Source of the DNA: Bacteroidales bacterium UBA5219
GTDB lineage: Bacteria; Bacteroidota; Bacteroidia; Bacteroidales; ML635J-15
DNA: 64,000 nucleotides
Direction of reading: 5' to 3'
Assembly: GCA_002412425.1 (NCBI GenBank)
Contig: DHVB01000021.1
Span: 62,001-126,000, forward strand
Shown here: one piece after another, positions 27,533 to 36,799 of the stretch
Layout: the number at the start of each line of letters is the position of its first letter
Position numbering within the stretch: position 1 is the first letter of the stretch
Notes under the pieces: model-generated
Told to the model about the DNA's origin: nothing
The model's input: only the letters and a program-made list of their open reading frames with translations
Databases searched by the model: none
Program-made: the position numbers and the translations under genes

Positions 27533-28336
27533 TTAATCGATTAAAAAATTAAATATTTTGTTTGAAACTTCTTGTGGCTGTTCAATATGTAACCAATGTC
27601 CAGCATTTTCAACTGTTTCGACTTTTGAATTAGGAAAAATAAATTCTATAAGTTTAAAATCTTGATTAGTGATATAATTTGATAAATCTCCTTTTAAAAA
27701 AAGTGTTGGTAAAAGTATTTTTTTTTCAATAAATTCATCTGTATCTAAGCCTTGTACAATTTCTGGAAAATTATTTGCAATTGCTTGCAGATTTAATTTC
27801 CAACACATTTTACCATCTTTTTTTATTAAATTTTTTAGAATAATATTTCTAATATTTTCTTCGTAATTTACTAATTCTTTGGCGACTTCACTATAGGATT
27901 TGTATTTTTTTAGTTCAAGTTTAAGCATGTTTGAAATTAAATTCAAATGGAAGTTTATGCTTGGTACATGTTGGCTTATGTTGGAATAATTTCGTGGTGA
28001 AATATCTGCAACAATTAGTTTGTTTATGTATTGTGGATATTTATTTGCAAAAAACATGGCAGTTTTTCCACCCATGGAATGACCTAAAAGATTAAATTTT
28101 TCGATATTCAGAGAATCTGTCCAAATTTTTAAATCTTCTACGAGTTCAGGATATGTATGAGATGGATTATGAAATGATTTTCCGTGATTTCTTGCGTCAG
28201 GTAAATAAATATTAAACTTATCGCTTAATAAATTTGCAACATTTGTCCAAGTTTCGCCACTGCCATAAAGTCCGTGTAAAATTACAAGATTGTCGTTTTT
28301 AATATTATTGCCAGTTTTTAAGTGGTTTAAAATCAT
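27533..28336 (-). CDS. Alpha/beta-fold hydrolase (YbfF-like)
   Basis: Cytoplasmic esterase of unknown substrate. The 267-residue protein shows the oxyanion segment LHGLYGSGETW, the nucleophile elbow GHSMGG (Ser about 88), ADISPRNYS and a C-terminal catalytic histidine in GHWLHIE. It is closest in pattern to the YbfF/epoxide-hydrolase-like group. It sits 3 bases after pheS and 2 bases before fumC, an operon position that says little about substrate. Confidence 0.85.
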   Translation of the reverse strand: MILNHLKTGNNIKNDNLVILHGLYGSGETWTNVANLLSDKFNIYLPDARNHGKSFHNPSHTYPELVEDLKIWTDSLNIEKFNLLGHSMGGKTAMFFANKYPQYINKLIVADISPRNYSNISQHVPSINFHLNLISNMLKLELKKYKSYSEVAKELVNYEENIRNIILKNLIKKDGKMCWKLNLQAIANNFPEIVQGLDTDEFIEKKILLPTLFLKGDLSNYITNQDFKLIEFIFPNSKVETVENAGHWLHIEQPQEVSNKIFNFLID

Positions 28337-28339
28337 TTT

Positions 28340-29359
28340 TTAAAATGCAGATGTAAATTGGTTTAAAAATCTAATATCGTTTTCAAAAAATAATCTTAAA
28401 TCTTTTATTTCATATTTTAGCATTGAAATTCTTTCTATTCCCATTCCAAAAGCATAGCCCGACCATATTTTTGGGTCAATTCCAGTTGCCTCTAAAACAT
28501 TTGTGTCAACCATTCCGCAACCTAAAATTTCTAACCAGCCAGTATTTTTGCAAACATTGCAACCTTTTCCTCCGCAAAGGCTACAGCTCACATCGACTTC
28601 TGCTGATGGTTCTGTAAATGGAAAATATGATGGACGCAATCTAATTTTTGTGTGTTTACCAAACATTTCTTTAGCAAAAATTTCTAAGGTATATTTAAGG
28701 TCTGCAAACGAAACATTTGTATCAATACATAGTCCTTCAACTTGATGAAACAAACAATGAGCGCGTGCAGAAATAGCTTCGTTTCTGTAAACTCTACCCG
28801 GCGACAAAGTACGAATTGGTGGTTTTTGTTCTAACATTTCGTGAACTTGAACCGATGAGGTATGAGTACGAAGAAGAACATTCATATCGTTAGAAATGAA
28901 AAATGTGTCTTGCATGTCGCGTGCAGGGTGATTTTCTGGGAAATTTAGTAAAGCAAAATTATGATTATCATCTTCAATTTCTGGTCCGTCTGAAATAGAA
29001 AAACCTAATTTTGTAAAAATTTCAACAATTTCGTTATGAACCACAGATAGGGGATGTCTTGCACCAAGTTTCAAGGGGTCGCCAGGACGACTTAAATCAA
29101 TGTCAATTTTGCCCGAATTGTCAACAATAAATTGCTCTTTCAGTTGATTTAACTTTTCAGTCGCAGTTTGTTTTAAAATATTAATTTTTACTCCAACTTC
29201 TTTCTTTTGTTCTACTGGCACGTTTCTGAAATCATCGAATAGAGTAGAAATTTTTCCTTTTTTTGACAAATATGTTAATCTAAAGCTTTCAATTTCTTCT
29301 ATACTTTTTGGCTTAAAAGCTTCAACTTCTGAAAGTATTTGGTTTATTTTATCAATCAT
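28340..29359 (-). CDS. pheS: Phenylalanine-tRNA ligase alpha subunit
   Basis: Catalytic subunit of the (alpha-beta)2 class II enzyme that charges tRNA-Phe. I use the ATG at 29357-29359 (339 residues, MIDKINQILSEVEAF), the normal N-terminus, rather than an ATG seven codons upstream. Motifs: the N-terminal coiled coil with 'YLSKKGKISTLF', motif 2 LLRTHTSSVQ with SPGRVYRNEAISA, and motif 3 GFAYGMGIERI-like (YAFGMGIERISML). A cysteine-rich insert (CSLCGGKGCNVCK, about 250-262) is usual in bacterial PheS. pheT is not adjacent. Confidence 0.95.
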   Translation of the reverse strand: MIDKINQILSEVEAFKPKSIEEIESFRLTYLSKKGKISTLFDDFRNVPVEQKKEVGVKINILKQTATEKLNQLKEQFIVDNSGKIDIDLSRPGDPLKLGARHPLSVVHNEIVEIFTKLGFSISDGPEIEDDNHNFALLNFPENHPARDMQDTFFISNDMNVLLRTHTSSVQVHEMLEQKPPIRTLSPGRVYRNEAISARAHCLFHQVEGLCIDTNVSFADLKYTLEIFAKEMFGKHTKIRLRPSYFPFTEPSAEVDVSCSLCGGKGCNVCKNTGWLEILGCGMVDTNVLEATGIDPKIWSGYAFGMGIERISMLKYEIKDLRLFFENDIRFLNQFTSAF

Positions 29360-29377
29360 TTTTTTAAAATTAAAATG

Positions 29378-29385
29378 CAAATTTA
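29378..29385 (-). promoter_or_regulatory. Possible -7 element (TAAATTTG) before pheS
   Basis: On the minus strand TAAATTTG matches TAnnTTTG and lies 19 bases before the preferred pheS start. It would start transcription downstream of the alternative ATG at 29380, which supports the shorter protein. No -33 TTTG is found. Confidence 0.4.
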
Positions 29386-29407
29386 TAAATTTTCGAGACT
29401 AATATAA

Positions 29408-30712
29408 TTATTTATTTCTAAAAACTAGTACTATTGGAACTCCAGTAAAATTAAAGTTTTCTCTAAGTTTGTTTTCTAAATATCTTTTATATGGCTCTTT
29501 AATATATTGAGGTAAGTTGGCAAAAAATGCAAATACTGGGGTAGGGGTTGGCAGTTGAGTTACATATTTAATTTTTATATACTTGCCTTTTACTGACGGT
29601 GGATTATAATCTTCGATTGCTTGTAACATAACTTCGTTTAGTCTAGCAGTTGGAATGCGTTGAGTACGATTTTCGTAAACCGCCATTGCTGTTTCAATTA
29701 CTTTGTGAACTCTTTGTTTTGTTAAAGCAGAAATAAATAAAATTGGAATATCATTAAAAGGAGCAATTTTTTCCATTATAGATTTTTGATATTCTTTCAA
29801 AGTATTAGTTGTTTTATCAATTAAATCCCACTTATTAACTAAAATTACTATTCCTTTTTTATTTTTTCTAATTAAGTTTAAAATATTTTGGTCTTGAGCT
29901 TCGAAACCTACGCTAGCATCTATCATTAAAAGGCAAACATCTGAATTTTCGATTGCTCTAATTGCTCGCATTACGGAATAAAACTCTAAATCTTGGTTTA
30001 CTTTAGATTTTTTTCTAACTCCTGCTGTGTCAACTAGCATAAAGTCAAATCCAAATTTAATATATCTTGTGTTTATAGCGTCACGTGTAGTTCCTGCAAT
30101 ATCTGTAACAATATTTCTTTCTTCGCCAACAAGCACATTTGTTAATGATGATTTTCCGACATTTGGACGACCAACTATTGTTATGCGAGGCAATTCTTCT
30201 TCTTCAGCATTTTTATCTTCGGGTAAAACTTTAACAATTTCATCTAAAAGATCGCCTGTACCTGAGCCATTAATTGCAGAAATAGAATAAATTTCGCCTA
30301 AACCTAAGTTGTAAAACTCATAAGCGTCAAGTATTCTTTCGTGTATATCAACTTTATTTGCAGTTACAAATACAGGTTTTTCTGATTTTCTTAATAAATC
30401 TGCAACAGAAGAATCTAAATCTGTAAGCCCAGCTAGCACGTCAACCATAAAAATTATTACATCAGCTTCTTCTATTGCAATAACAACTTGGCGAGCAATT
30501 TCTTTTTCAAAAATATCATCAGAATCTTTTACATATCCTCCAGTGTCTATCACCGAAAATGTTCTTCCATTCCATTCGCAATGTCCGTAAAGTCTATCTC
30601 TTGTAACACCACTAACGTTATCAACAATAGCTTCACGTCTTTCGATAAGCCTATTGAAGAGAGTTGATTTTCCAACATTTGGACGACCTACAATTGCAAC
30701 TATGTTTCCCAT
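29408..30712 (-). CDS. der: Ribosome biogenesis GTPase Der (EngA)
   Basis: Double-G-domain GTPase needed for assembly of the 50S ribosomal subunit. The 434-residue protein has two complete G domains: GRPNVGKSTL (about 8) with DTGG and NKVD, and GRPNVGKSSL (about 180) with DTAG and NKWD. A C-terminal KH-like domain follows (about 350-434), including NFTGVPIVLVFRNK at the end. Two -7-like elements on the minus strand (30728-30735 and 30777-30784) lie upstream. The gene is divergent from ispE. Confidence 0.97.
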   Translation of the reverse strand: MGNIVAIVGRPNVGKSTLFNRLIERREAIVDNVSGVTRDRLYGHCEWNGRTFSVIDTGGYVKDSDDIFEKEIARQVVIAIEEADVIIFMVDVLAGLTDLDSSVADLLRKSEKPVFVTANKVDIHERILDAYEFYNLGLGEIYSISAINGSGTGDLLDEIVKVLPEDKNAEEEELPRITIVGRPNVGKSSLTNVLVGEERNIVTDIAGTTRDAINTRYIKFGFDFMLVDTAGVRKKSKVNQDLEFYSVMRAIRAIENSDVCLLMIDASVGFEAQDQNILNLIRKNKKGIVILVNKWDLIDKTTNTLKEYQKSIMEKIAPFNDIPILFISALTKQRVHKVIETAMAVYENRTQRIPTARLNEVMLQAIEDYNPPSVKGKYIKIKYVTQLPTPTPVFAFFANLPQYIKEPYKRYLENKLRENFNFTGVPIVLVFRNK

Positions 30713-30727
30713 AATTCAAAATTTTCA

Positions 30728-30735
30728 CAAAGATA
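30728..30735 (-). promoter_or_regulatory. -7 element (TATCTTTG) before der
   Basis: On the minus strand TATCTTTG is an exact TAnnTTTG match 15 bases before the der start at 30712. A second match, TAGTTTTG, lies at 30777-30784. Neither has a well-spaced TTTG, so the -33 half is missing or weak. Confidence 0.45.
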
Positions 30736-30830
30736 AAAAAATTAAAATTATTGCATTAGCTTTATTATCATTGTTTCAAAACTATTAAATATAAAAACCT
30801 TTAGAAATTATGTTTTTAAGAAATTAATTT

Positions 30831-30838
30831 TAATTTTG
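30831..30838 (+). promoter_or_regulatory. -7 element (TAATTTTG) before ispE
   Basis: TAATTTTG matches TAnnTTTG and ends 4 bases before the ATG at 30843, which predicts a leaderless or nearly leaderless mRNA. No clear -33 TTTG is present. Confidence 0.35.
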
Positions 30839-30842
30839 TAGA

Positions 30843-31646
30843 ATGATTAGTTTTCCAAATAGTAAAATTAATATTGGATTGAATATCGTTTCAAAGCGTG
30901 ACGATGGCTACCACAATATAGAAACGGTGTTTTATCCAATTCCTTATAAAGATATTTTGGAAATTCTTCCATCTCAAAAGCTTGAAGTAATTAATTTAGG
31001 TAAAAAAATTGATTGCAAAATCGAAGACAATTTGTGTTATAAGGCTTATCAAATTTTAAATTCGGAATTTAATTTACCTCCTGTTAAAATTATTTTGTAT
31101 AAAAACGTTGTTTTTGGAAGTGGCTTAGGTTCAGGTTCTTCCGATGCTGCTCATACTTTAATTTCGTTAAACAAATTATTTGATTTGAATTTAGATGAAG
31201 AACAATTACAATTTTACGCATCTAAATTAGGAGCTGACTGTGCATTTTTTATTAAAAATAAAGCTGTTTTTGCACAAGGTTTAGGTAATGTGTTTTCGGA
31301 AATTTCTTTGGATTTGAGTGGAAAACATTTGATGTTATGCTTACCAGATGTGCATGTAAGTACAGCTTTGGCTTACAAGAACTGTAAGCCGAATATGCCA
31401 AGTCAAAGTCTTAAATCTTTGATTAGTTTGCCATTAGAGCAATGGAAGAACAATATTAAAAATGATTTTGAAGAGAATTTGTTTGTTCAATTCCCAAATT
31501 TGCAAAAAATAAAACATGAACTTTATCAAAAAGGAGCTATTTATGCTCAAATGTCGGGTTCAGGTTCAGCAATTTTTGGAATTTTTGATAGCTTGCCAAA
31601 CTTAAATTTTAAAAATTGTGATGAAATAAAAACATTTATTTTATGA
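30843..31646 (+). CDS. ispE: 4-diphosphocytidyl-2-C-methyl-D-erythritol kinase
   Basis: GHMP-family kinase that phosphorylates CDP-methylerythritol in the non-mevalonate isoprenoid pathway, together with dxr at 13.7 kb. The 267-residue protein opens with FPNSKINIGLNIVSKRDDGYHNIETVF, of which the KINxxL and DGYH parts are diagnostic. The ATP loop reads GSGLGSGSSDAA (about 98-109), where most homologues have GAGLGGGSSNAA. The C-terminal 'MSGSGSAIFGIF' is conserved. Confidence 0.93.
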   Translation: MISFPNSKINIGLNIVSKRDDGYHNIETVFYPIPYKDILEILPSQKLEVINLGKKIDCKIEDNLCYKAYQILNSEFNLPPVKIILYKNVVFGSGLGSGSSDAAHTLISLNKLFDLNLDEEQLQFYASKLGADCAFFIKNKAVFAQGLGNVFSEISLDLSGKHLMLCLPDVHVSTALAYKNCKPNMPSQSLKSLISLPLEQWKNNIKNDFEENLFVQFPNLQKIKHELYQKGAIYAQMSGSGSAIFGIFDSLPNLNFKNCDEIKTFIL

Positions 31647-31665
31647 TAAAGTTGATAAATTTTTA

Positions 31666-31673
31666 TATTTTTG
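31666..31673 (+). promoter_or_regulatory. Possible -7 element (TATTTTTG) before the NSS transporter
   Basis: TATTTTTG matches TAnnTTTG and lies 71 bases before the transporter ATG at 31745, in the 98-base gap after ispE. No well-spaced TTTG is present. Confidence 0.3.
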
Positions 31674-31744
31674 AAGATTTAAGGATTGATTTATTGTAAG
31701 ATGTTTAGGTAATAATTGAAATTAAGTTCTAAAATTTATTTATT

Positions 31745-33103
31745 ATGTCAAGTCAAAAAAGAGATGGTTTTACCAGTAAATTTGGAGTTATAGCTGCGGC
31801 GGCTGGTTCTGCAGTAGGTTTAGGAAACTTGTGGCGTTTCCCTTATATAACAGGTGAAAATGGCGGAGGTGCTTTTTTATTAGTTTATATTTTCTTTGTA
31901 GTTCTTATCGGCATTCCTGTGATGATGTCGGAGTTTGTTATCGGTAGGCGTTCTGGTTCTAATGCAATTGGTGCGTTTCGTAAACTTGCTCCAGGAACAG
32001 CATGGTGGCTTGTGGGTTTAATGGGAATTATTGCAGCTTTTGTAATTTTGGCGTTTTATGGCACAGTTGCTGGTTGGACTTTAGAATATATTATTCAAGC
32101 TTTTCAAAATTCTTTTGTTGGCAAATCTCAAGCTGAGTTGAGCACTGATTTTAATAATTTTACAGCAAGCACTTTTCGTCCTCTATTTTGGCAAATAGTA
32201 GTTATGATATTAACTGCAGCAATTGTTTTGCGTGGTGTGAGCAAGGGAATAGAAAAAGCAACTAAAATACTTATGCCTTTATTAATAGTTTTAATACTTG
32301 TTGTTTGTATAAGAAGTATAACTTTGCCAGGATCTTCAAAAGGTTTGGAGTTTTTATTTAAGCCCGATTTTAGTAAACTTACATTTAAAGCTGTTTTAAT
32401 GGCTTTAGGACAAGCAGCTTTCTCACTAAGTATAGGAATGGGGGCTTTAATTACTTATGGTTCGTATGTTAGAAAAGACACGCCTTTGTTAAGTACTTCT
32501 ATTAGTGTTGCCGTAGCAGACACTGTGATTGCTATTTTATGTGGTATTATGGTTTTTCCAGCTTTGTTTGCTTTAGGTGGAGAAAGTACTGGAGGACCTG
32601 GTTTAGTGTTTGTTACTTTGCCAGGAGTTTTTCAATCTATGCCAGGTGGTTATATTTTTGGAATTTTATTTTTTATTTTAGTATTTTTAGCTGCCATAAC
32701 TAGCACAATTTCTCTTTTAGAAGTTGTTGTTGCATATTTTAAAGAAGATTTAAGAATTTCTAGATTTAAGGCAACAGTACTTGCAACTGTCGCTATAACT
32801 GTTTTAGGAGTATTTTGTACTTTATCATTTGGAAAATTATCGCATATCAAGTTGTTTGATAAAACTATCTTTGGTTTAGCAGATTATGTGTCAGCAAATA
32901 TTTTATTGACATTTGGAGCTTTATTTATAGTTATTTTTACAGGTTGGTATCTAGGAAAATCTAAATTTATTGAAGAAGTCAAATTAGGTTGTAAAGTTAA
33001 TCCTATTGTTTTAAATGTAATTGTTTTTATAATTAAGTGGATAGCACCTGTTGCTATAGGAGCCATCGCTATAGGAACGTTTTTTATTGAAGGATTAATG
33101 TAA
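31745..33103 (+). CDS. Sodium-dependent transporter of the NSS family
   Basis: LeuT-fold symporter moving an amino acid or amine with sodium across the inner membrane. The 452-residue protein has about twelve hydrophobic segments. The first carries the signature 'AAAGSAVGLGNLWRFPYITG' (about 18-37), with the Na-binding and substrate-binding main chain. The GGxGGG-type segment (ENGGGAFLLVY) follows. The next gene, an AGCS sodium/alanine symporter, starts 5 bases after its stop, so two sodium-coupled amino-acid carriers form one unit. Confidence 0.93.
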   Translation: MSSQKRDGFTSKFGVIAAAAGSAVGLGNLWRFPYITGENGGGAFLLVYIFFVVLIGIPVMMSEFVIGRRSGSNAIGAFRKLAPGTAWWLVGLMGIIAAFVILAFYGTVAGWTLEYIIQAFQNSFVGKSQAELSTDFNNFTASTFRPLFWQIVVMILTAAIVLRGVSKGIEKATKILMPLLIVLILVVCIRSITLPGSSKGLEFLFKPDFSKLTFKAVLMALGQAAFSLSIGMGALITYGSYVRKDTPLLSTSISVAVADTVIAILCGIMVFPALFALGGESTGGPGLVFVTLPGVFQSMPGGYIFGILFFILVFLAAITSTISLLEVVVAYFKEDLRISRFKATVLATVAITVLGVFCTLSFGKLSHIKLFDKTIFGLADYVSANILLTFGALFIVIFTGWYLGKSKFIEEVKLGCKVNPIVLNVIVFIIKWIAPVAIGAIAIGTFFIEGLM

Positions 33104-33108
33104 GTCTT

Positions 33109-34494
33109 ATGGATTTTGTAAATTCAATTTTAGAAGCTTATAATGAATATGTTGGCAGTTATGCTATTTTATTAGTATTAATTCCAACAGGTTTGTTTTT
33201 TACTTTTTATTTGAGGTTTTTACAAGTTTCTAAATTTGGACATGCTCTTAAAATTGTAGCAGGTAAATATTCAACTAAAAAAACTAAAGGTGATGTTTCT
33301 TCTTTTAAAGCTTTAACCACGGCTTTATCTGCGACAGTAGGTACTGGCAATATTGTAGGAGTAGCTTTAGCAATTCATTGGGGAGGACCAGGGGCTGTAT
33401 TTTGGCTTTGGGTAGTCGGTTTTCTTGGAATGATGATAAAATTAGTAGAATGTACTTTGGCGCAAAAATATAGAATAACTAATGCTGATGGATCTGTTTC
33501 TGGCGGACCAATGTATTATATGGAATATGGACTTAAAGATAAGTTGGGAAAATATGCAAAGTATCTTGCTTTGATTTTTGCTTTTGCTGCTGTTTTATGT
33601 TCTTTTGGGACTGGAAATTTAGCTCAAGCTCATTCTATTGCCGACTCTATGCATTCAAGTTATAATATTCCAGAATATGTAACAGGAATTATTATAGTTC
33701 TTTTAGTTCTACTAATAATTGTAGGTGGTTTAAAAAGAATAGCAGATGTAACCGTTAGACTAGTACCAATAATGGCTGTGTTTTACTTTGTGTCTTCAAT
33801 TATTGTTCTTATAGTTTTTTATAAATCTCTTCCAGGTGCTTTTAAAATGATTGTAACAGATGCTTTCACAGGGACTGCTGCTACTGGTGGATTTGCCGGA
33901 GCCGTTTTTATCAAAACTATAACAATGGGGGTTAAGCGAGGTTTATTTTCAAATGAAGCAGGTCAAGGGTCTGCACCTATGGCACACGCTGCTGCCAAAA
34001 CAGAACATCCTGTGCAAGAAGGTTTAGTAGCTTCGTTAGAACCATTAGTTGATACTATAATTATTTGTTCATTAACAGCGTTAGTAATTGTTGTAACTGG
34101 AGCATGGACGGCAAATGATTCTGAAGGTGTGAATATGACAATATTAGGTTTCGAAAGGGGATTTGGCAAGATAGGATTAGGTTGGCTTGCAAAACATATT
34201 GTAACTGTAGGATTGTTTTTATTTGCTTTTTCAACTATAATTGCATGGGCTTATTATGGCTCAAGAGCAATTCAATACTTGTGGGGCGACAAAGCAATTA
34301 AACCTTATTATTACGTTTTCAGTATAATTGTGTTTTTTGGTTGTATATGGGGAATTGATTTGGTGTGGAATTTTGTTGACACAGTAATTTCATTTATGAC
34401 AATTCCTAATTTAATAGCTATATTGCTTCTAGCTCCTGTTATGAAAAAAGAAGTTAAAACTTATTTTGAGTATATTAAAAACTTTAAAAAGTGA
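33109..34494 (+). CDS. Sodium:alanine symporter (AGCS family)
   Basis: Inner-membrane carrier for alanine or glycine with sodium. The 461-residue length and about eleven hydrophobic segments fit. Family markers are SSFKALTTALSATVGTGNIV (about 65-84), 'GGPGAVFWLWVVGFLGM', SGGPMYYMEYGL and 'LFSNEAGQGSAPMAHAAA' (about 283-300). Its stop overlaps the GTG start of the following HhH-repeat gene as GTGA. Substrate choice between alanine, glycine and others cannot be read from the sequence. Confidence 0.95.
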   Translation: MDFVNSILEAYNEYVGSYAILLVLIPTGLFFTFYLRFLQVSKFGHALKIVAGKYSTKKTKGDVSSFKALTTALSATVGTGNIVGVALAIHWGGPGAVFWLWVVGFLGMMIKLVECTLAQKYRITNADGSVSGGPMYYMEYGLKDKLGKYAKYLALIFAFAAVLCSFGTGNLAQAHSIADSMHSSYNIPEYVTGIIIVLLVLLIIVGGLKRIADVTVRLVPIMAVFYFVSSIIVLIVFYKSLPGAFKMIVTDAFTGTAATGGFAGAVFIKTITMGVKRGLFSNEAGQGSAPMAHAAAKTEHPVQEGLVASLEPLVDTIIICSLTALVIVVTGAWTANDSEGVNMTILGFERGFGKIGLGWLAKHIVTVGLFLFAFSTIIAWAYYGSRAIQYLWGDKAIKPYYYVFSIIVFFGCIWGIDLVWNFVDTVISFMTIPNLIAILLLAPVMKKEVKTYFEYIKNFKK

Positions 34495-35606
34495 AGTCTT
34501 TTTGGTCAAAATTTGTAAAAGAATATTTTAATTTCTCAAAACGAGAAACTAATGGAATTTTGTTTTTAACTATTATTATGGTTATAATCATTGGATTACG
34601 CGTATATTTTAATAATTATGCAAAACCAAAAAAACTCGATTTTACTGAATATGAAAATGAAATTGATGATTTTTTAGCTTATTCTTTACCAGATTTAGAA
34701 AATGGAGAAAGATTTGATTTTGACCCAAATATTGTTTCCAGAGAAGAGCTTCTTTTTATGGGTTTATCTCGAAAAACCGTTGATGGAATAATATCATATC
34801 AAGAAAGAGGTTATAAGTTTTGGAAAGCTGAAGATTTGAAAAAAGTTTATAGCATTACAAACGATGAATATGAAGCAATTAAAGATTATGTGAAAATCGA
34901 ATCAAAATCACATAATTATAAAAACTCTTACAAAAATTATTATAAAAAATTTGATAAGCCTTCTGAAATTAGATTATTTAATTTTGACCCAAATACTTCA
35001 AGTTATGATGAGTTAAAAACCCTAGGATTTTCAAATTTTCAAGCAAATAATATTATTAATTATCGTAATAAAGGAGGAAAGTTCTATACTGCCGAAGATT
35101 TACTAAAATTGTATTCTATCGATAGTGTTTGTTTTCAAAGAGTAGAAGCCTATGTTAAAATTGATGATAACCTTAAAGAAGATTTAGTTAAATCTGATAA
35201 TAATTATATTAAAATTTTTATTAATTCTGCTGATGTTCTTGAATTTCAAAAATTAAAGGGAATAGGTGAGGTGTTTTCAAAACGTATAGTAAACTATAGA
35301 GAGAAATTAGGAGGTTTTATTTCTAAAGAACAAATTAGAGAGGTTTATGGAATCTCAAATGAACTTTATCAAAGCATCGAATCTCAATTAGTTTTAGATG
35401 AAAGTGAGATAAGGAAAATAAATATTAACAAAGCTGATTATGCTGAGTTAATTTCACATCCATATATTGACAAGGAAATTACTTTACTAATTTTGAATTA
35501 TCGAGAATTTAAAGGAGAAATTAACAGTTACGATGAATTACTTTCGCAAAAGGCATTGACAAAAAATTCTTTAGAGAAAATTAAACCTTACATAAGTTTA
35601 AAATAA
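34491..35606 (+). CDS. Membrane-anchored protein with four helix-hairpin-helix repeats
   Basis: The 371-residue protein has one N-terminal membrane segment (about 21-38, ILFLTIIMVIIIGLRVYF). Four ComEA-type helix-hairpin-helix units follow, each of about 60-70 residues. They begin near FDFDPNIVSREEL (about 78), FNFDPNTSSYDEL, FINSADVLEFQKL and ININKADYAEL. Such units bind DNA backbone without sequence preference; ComEA proteins usually carry one or two. The topology suggests DNA handling at the inner membrane, perhaps in uptake, but no other competence gene is nearby. Translation starts at GTG (34491), coupled to the upstream symporter. A strong hairpin terminator follows. Confidence 0.85.
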   Translation: MKSFWSKFVKEYFNFSKRETNGILFLTIIMVIIIGLRVYFNNYAKPKKLDFTEYENEIDDFLAYSLPDLENGERFDFDPNIVSREELLFMGLSRKTVDGIISYQERGYKFWKAEDLKKVYSITNDEYEAIKDYVKIESKSHNYKNSYKNYYKKFDKPSEIRLFNFDPNTSSYDELKTLGFSNFQANNIINYRNKGGKFYTAEDLLKLYSIDSVCFQRVEAYVKIDDNLKEDLVKSDNNYIKIFINSADVLEFQKLKGIGEVFSKRIVNYREKLGGFISKEQIREVYGISNELYQSIESQLVLDESEIRKININKADYAELISHPYIDKEITLLILNYREFKGEINSYDELLSQKALTKNSLEKIKPYISLK

Positions 35607-35633
35607 AAAAAACCGACAAAAGTCGGTTTTTTT
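35605..35633. terminator. Bidirectional rho-independent terminator
   Basis: The stem AACCGAC/GTCGGTT (35611-35617 with 35622-35628) has a 4-base loop, flanked by a run of A on the left and T on the right. It can end transcription from both sides: the HhH gene on plus, and the PorV/PorQ operon on minus. Confidence 0.88.
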
Positions 35634-35655
35634 ATCATTTATATTTATTAAATTT

Positions 35656-36771
35656 TTACAAACTTACTCTAGCTCCAAAAGTATGAACACCTTGGAAAGG
35701 ATTTGTAAATCTGTAAGAGTAATCAATAGCAAGTACAGATTTATTTTCTTTATTTATTGGAACTTGTAGTGTTAAACCAGCAGTTGGACCAGTAAATACA
35801 GTAGCTCTGTTTTCAGGATTAGGATCTAGCATTCCTTTTTGATACATGTAACCACCTCTAAGGAAGAATAAATCTTTAAATCCATATTCTAAACCAGCAT
35901 GGAATTGGTCTTTTTCATATGAGTTTGCAGTAAAGTTTGCTGCAATAACTAAGTTGTGGTCTGATTTAACTGTATTGTCAAATTCATCAACTTTTGCTGC
36001 TAATCTTATTGAATAAGAGAATCCAATTTTAATTAATGCTGGTAATTCAAACTCTTGACTTCTATTTTCAACAGTCATATTTGTACCATTTTGAGAAAAT
36101 CCCATAAAACTCATACCGTCTCCGGTAAATTTCATTGTACTTCCCACATTTTTCATGGTAATACCAAATTTAAGATTATCTCTATTTCTGTTTCTAGCTT
36201 TATCTCTACCAAAGCCGGTAACATATTGTATTCCTGCGTCAATTGCAAAGCCAGAGGCGTTTAAGTTAAAAATACTTTCGTTGAGCAATTTTACTGTAAC
36301 ACCACCATATATACTGTTAGAGAACTCGCGAGCATATGATAATCCTATTGTTGTATAAGTTGGGGAATAAGTACCAACACCACCTTCTGGAAGTGCATCT
36401 GTGGTTATTTCAATATCACCCCAATTTATGTTCATTACACTCAGACCAATAACACCAGTTTCTCCTACTTTCGTAGCAAAACCACCATTATTAATTACTA
36501 CACCCGAACCCACTAACCATTGTGTATTAGTGAAAACTAATTCTGTTCTACGAGTCATAGCTAGACCTGCTATATTTTGGTACATTGCTTCAACGCCTGT
36601 AACACAAGCTACGTTAGCGTCTCCCCAACCAGAACTACGCGCCCATGGATTTATTTGTAATTCCGAAGCTCCGTTAGATGCTGCACGTTGTTCGTTTCCT
36701 GCATATACAGCAGTATTTAAAAAACCTGCTACTAAAATTGTCAGAACTGATATTAAATATATATTTTTCAT
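35656..36771 (-). CDS. PorV/PorQ-family outer-membrane protein
   Basis: Outer-membrane beta barrel of the PorV/PorQ family (FadL-like). PorV carries T9SS cargo from the translocon to the attachment complex; PorQ belongs to the PorZ/PorU complex. The 371-residue protein has a signal peptide (…TILVAGFLNTAVYAG). The family start is clear: 'LQINPWARSSGWGDANVA', then MYQNIAGLAMTRRTELVFT. Alternating strands run to a terminal FGARVSL, a barrel-type end with an aliphatic residue. It is the last of three genes with the surface protein and the TonB receptor (28- and 30-base gaps). Which of the two types it is cannot be settled by eye; a cassette-specific paralogue is likely. Confidence 0.82.
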   Translation of the reverse strand: MKNIYLISVLTILVAGFLNTAVYAGNEQRAASNGASELQINPWARSSGWGDANVACVTGVEAMYQNIAGLAMTRRTELVFTNTQWLVGSGVVINNGGFATKVGETGVIGLSVMNINWGDIEITTDALPEGGVGTYSPTYTTIGLSYAREFSNSIYGGVTVKLLNESIFNLNASGFAIDAGIQYVTGFGRDKARNRNRDNLKFGITMKNVGSTMKFTGDGMSFMGFSQNGTNMTVENRSQEFELPALIKIGFSYSIRLAAKVDEFDNTVKSDHNLVIAANFTANSYEKDQFHAGLEYGFKDLFFLRGGYMYQKGMLDPNPENRATVFTGPTAGLTLQVPINKENKSVLAIDYSYRFTNPFQGVHTFGARVSL

Positions 36772-36799
36772 ATTACTTTATTTATTATATTTTAATATT

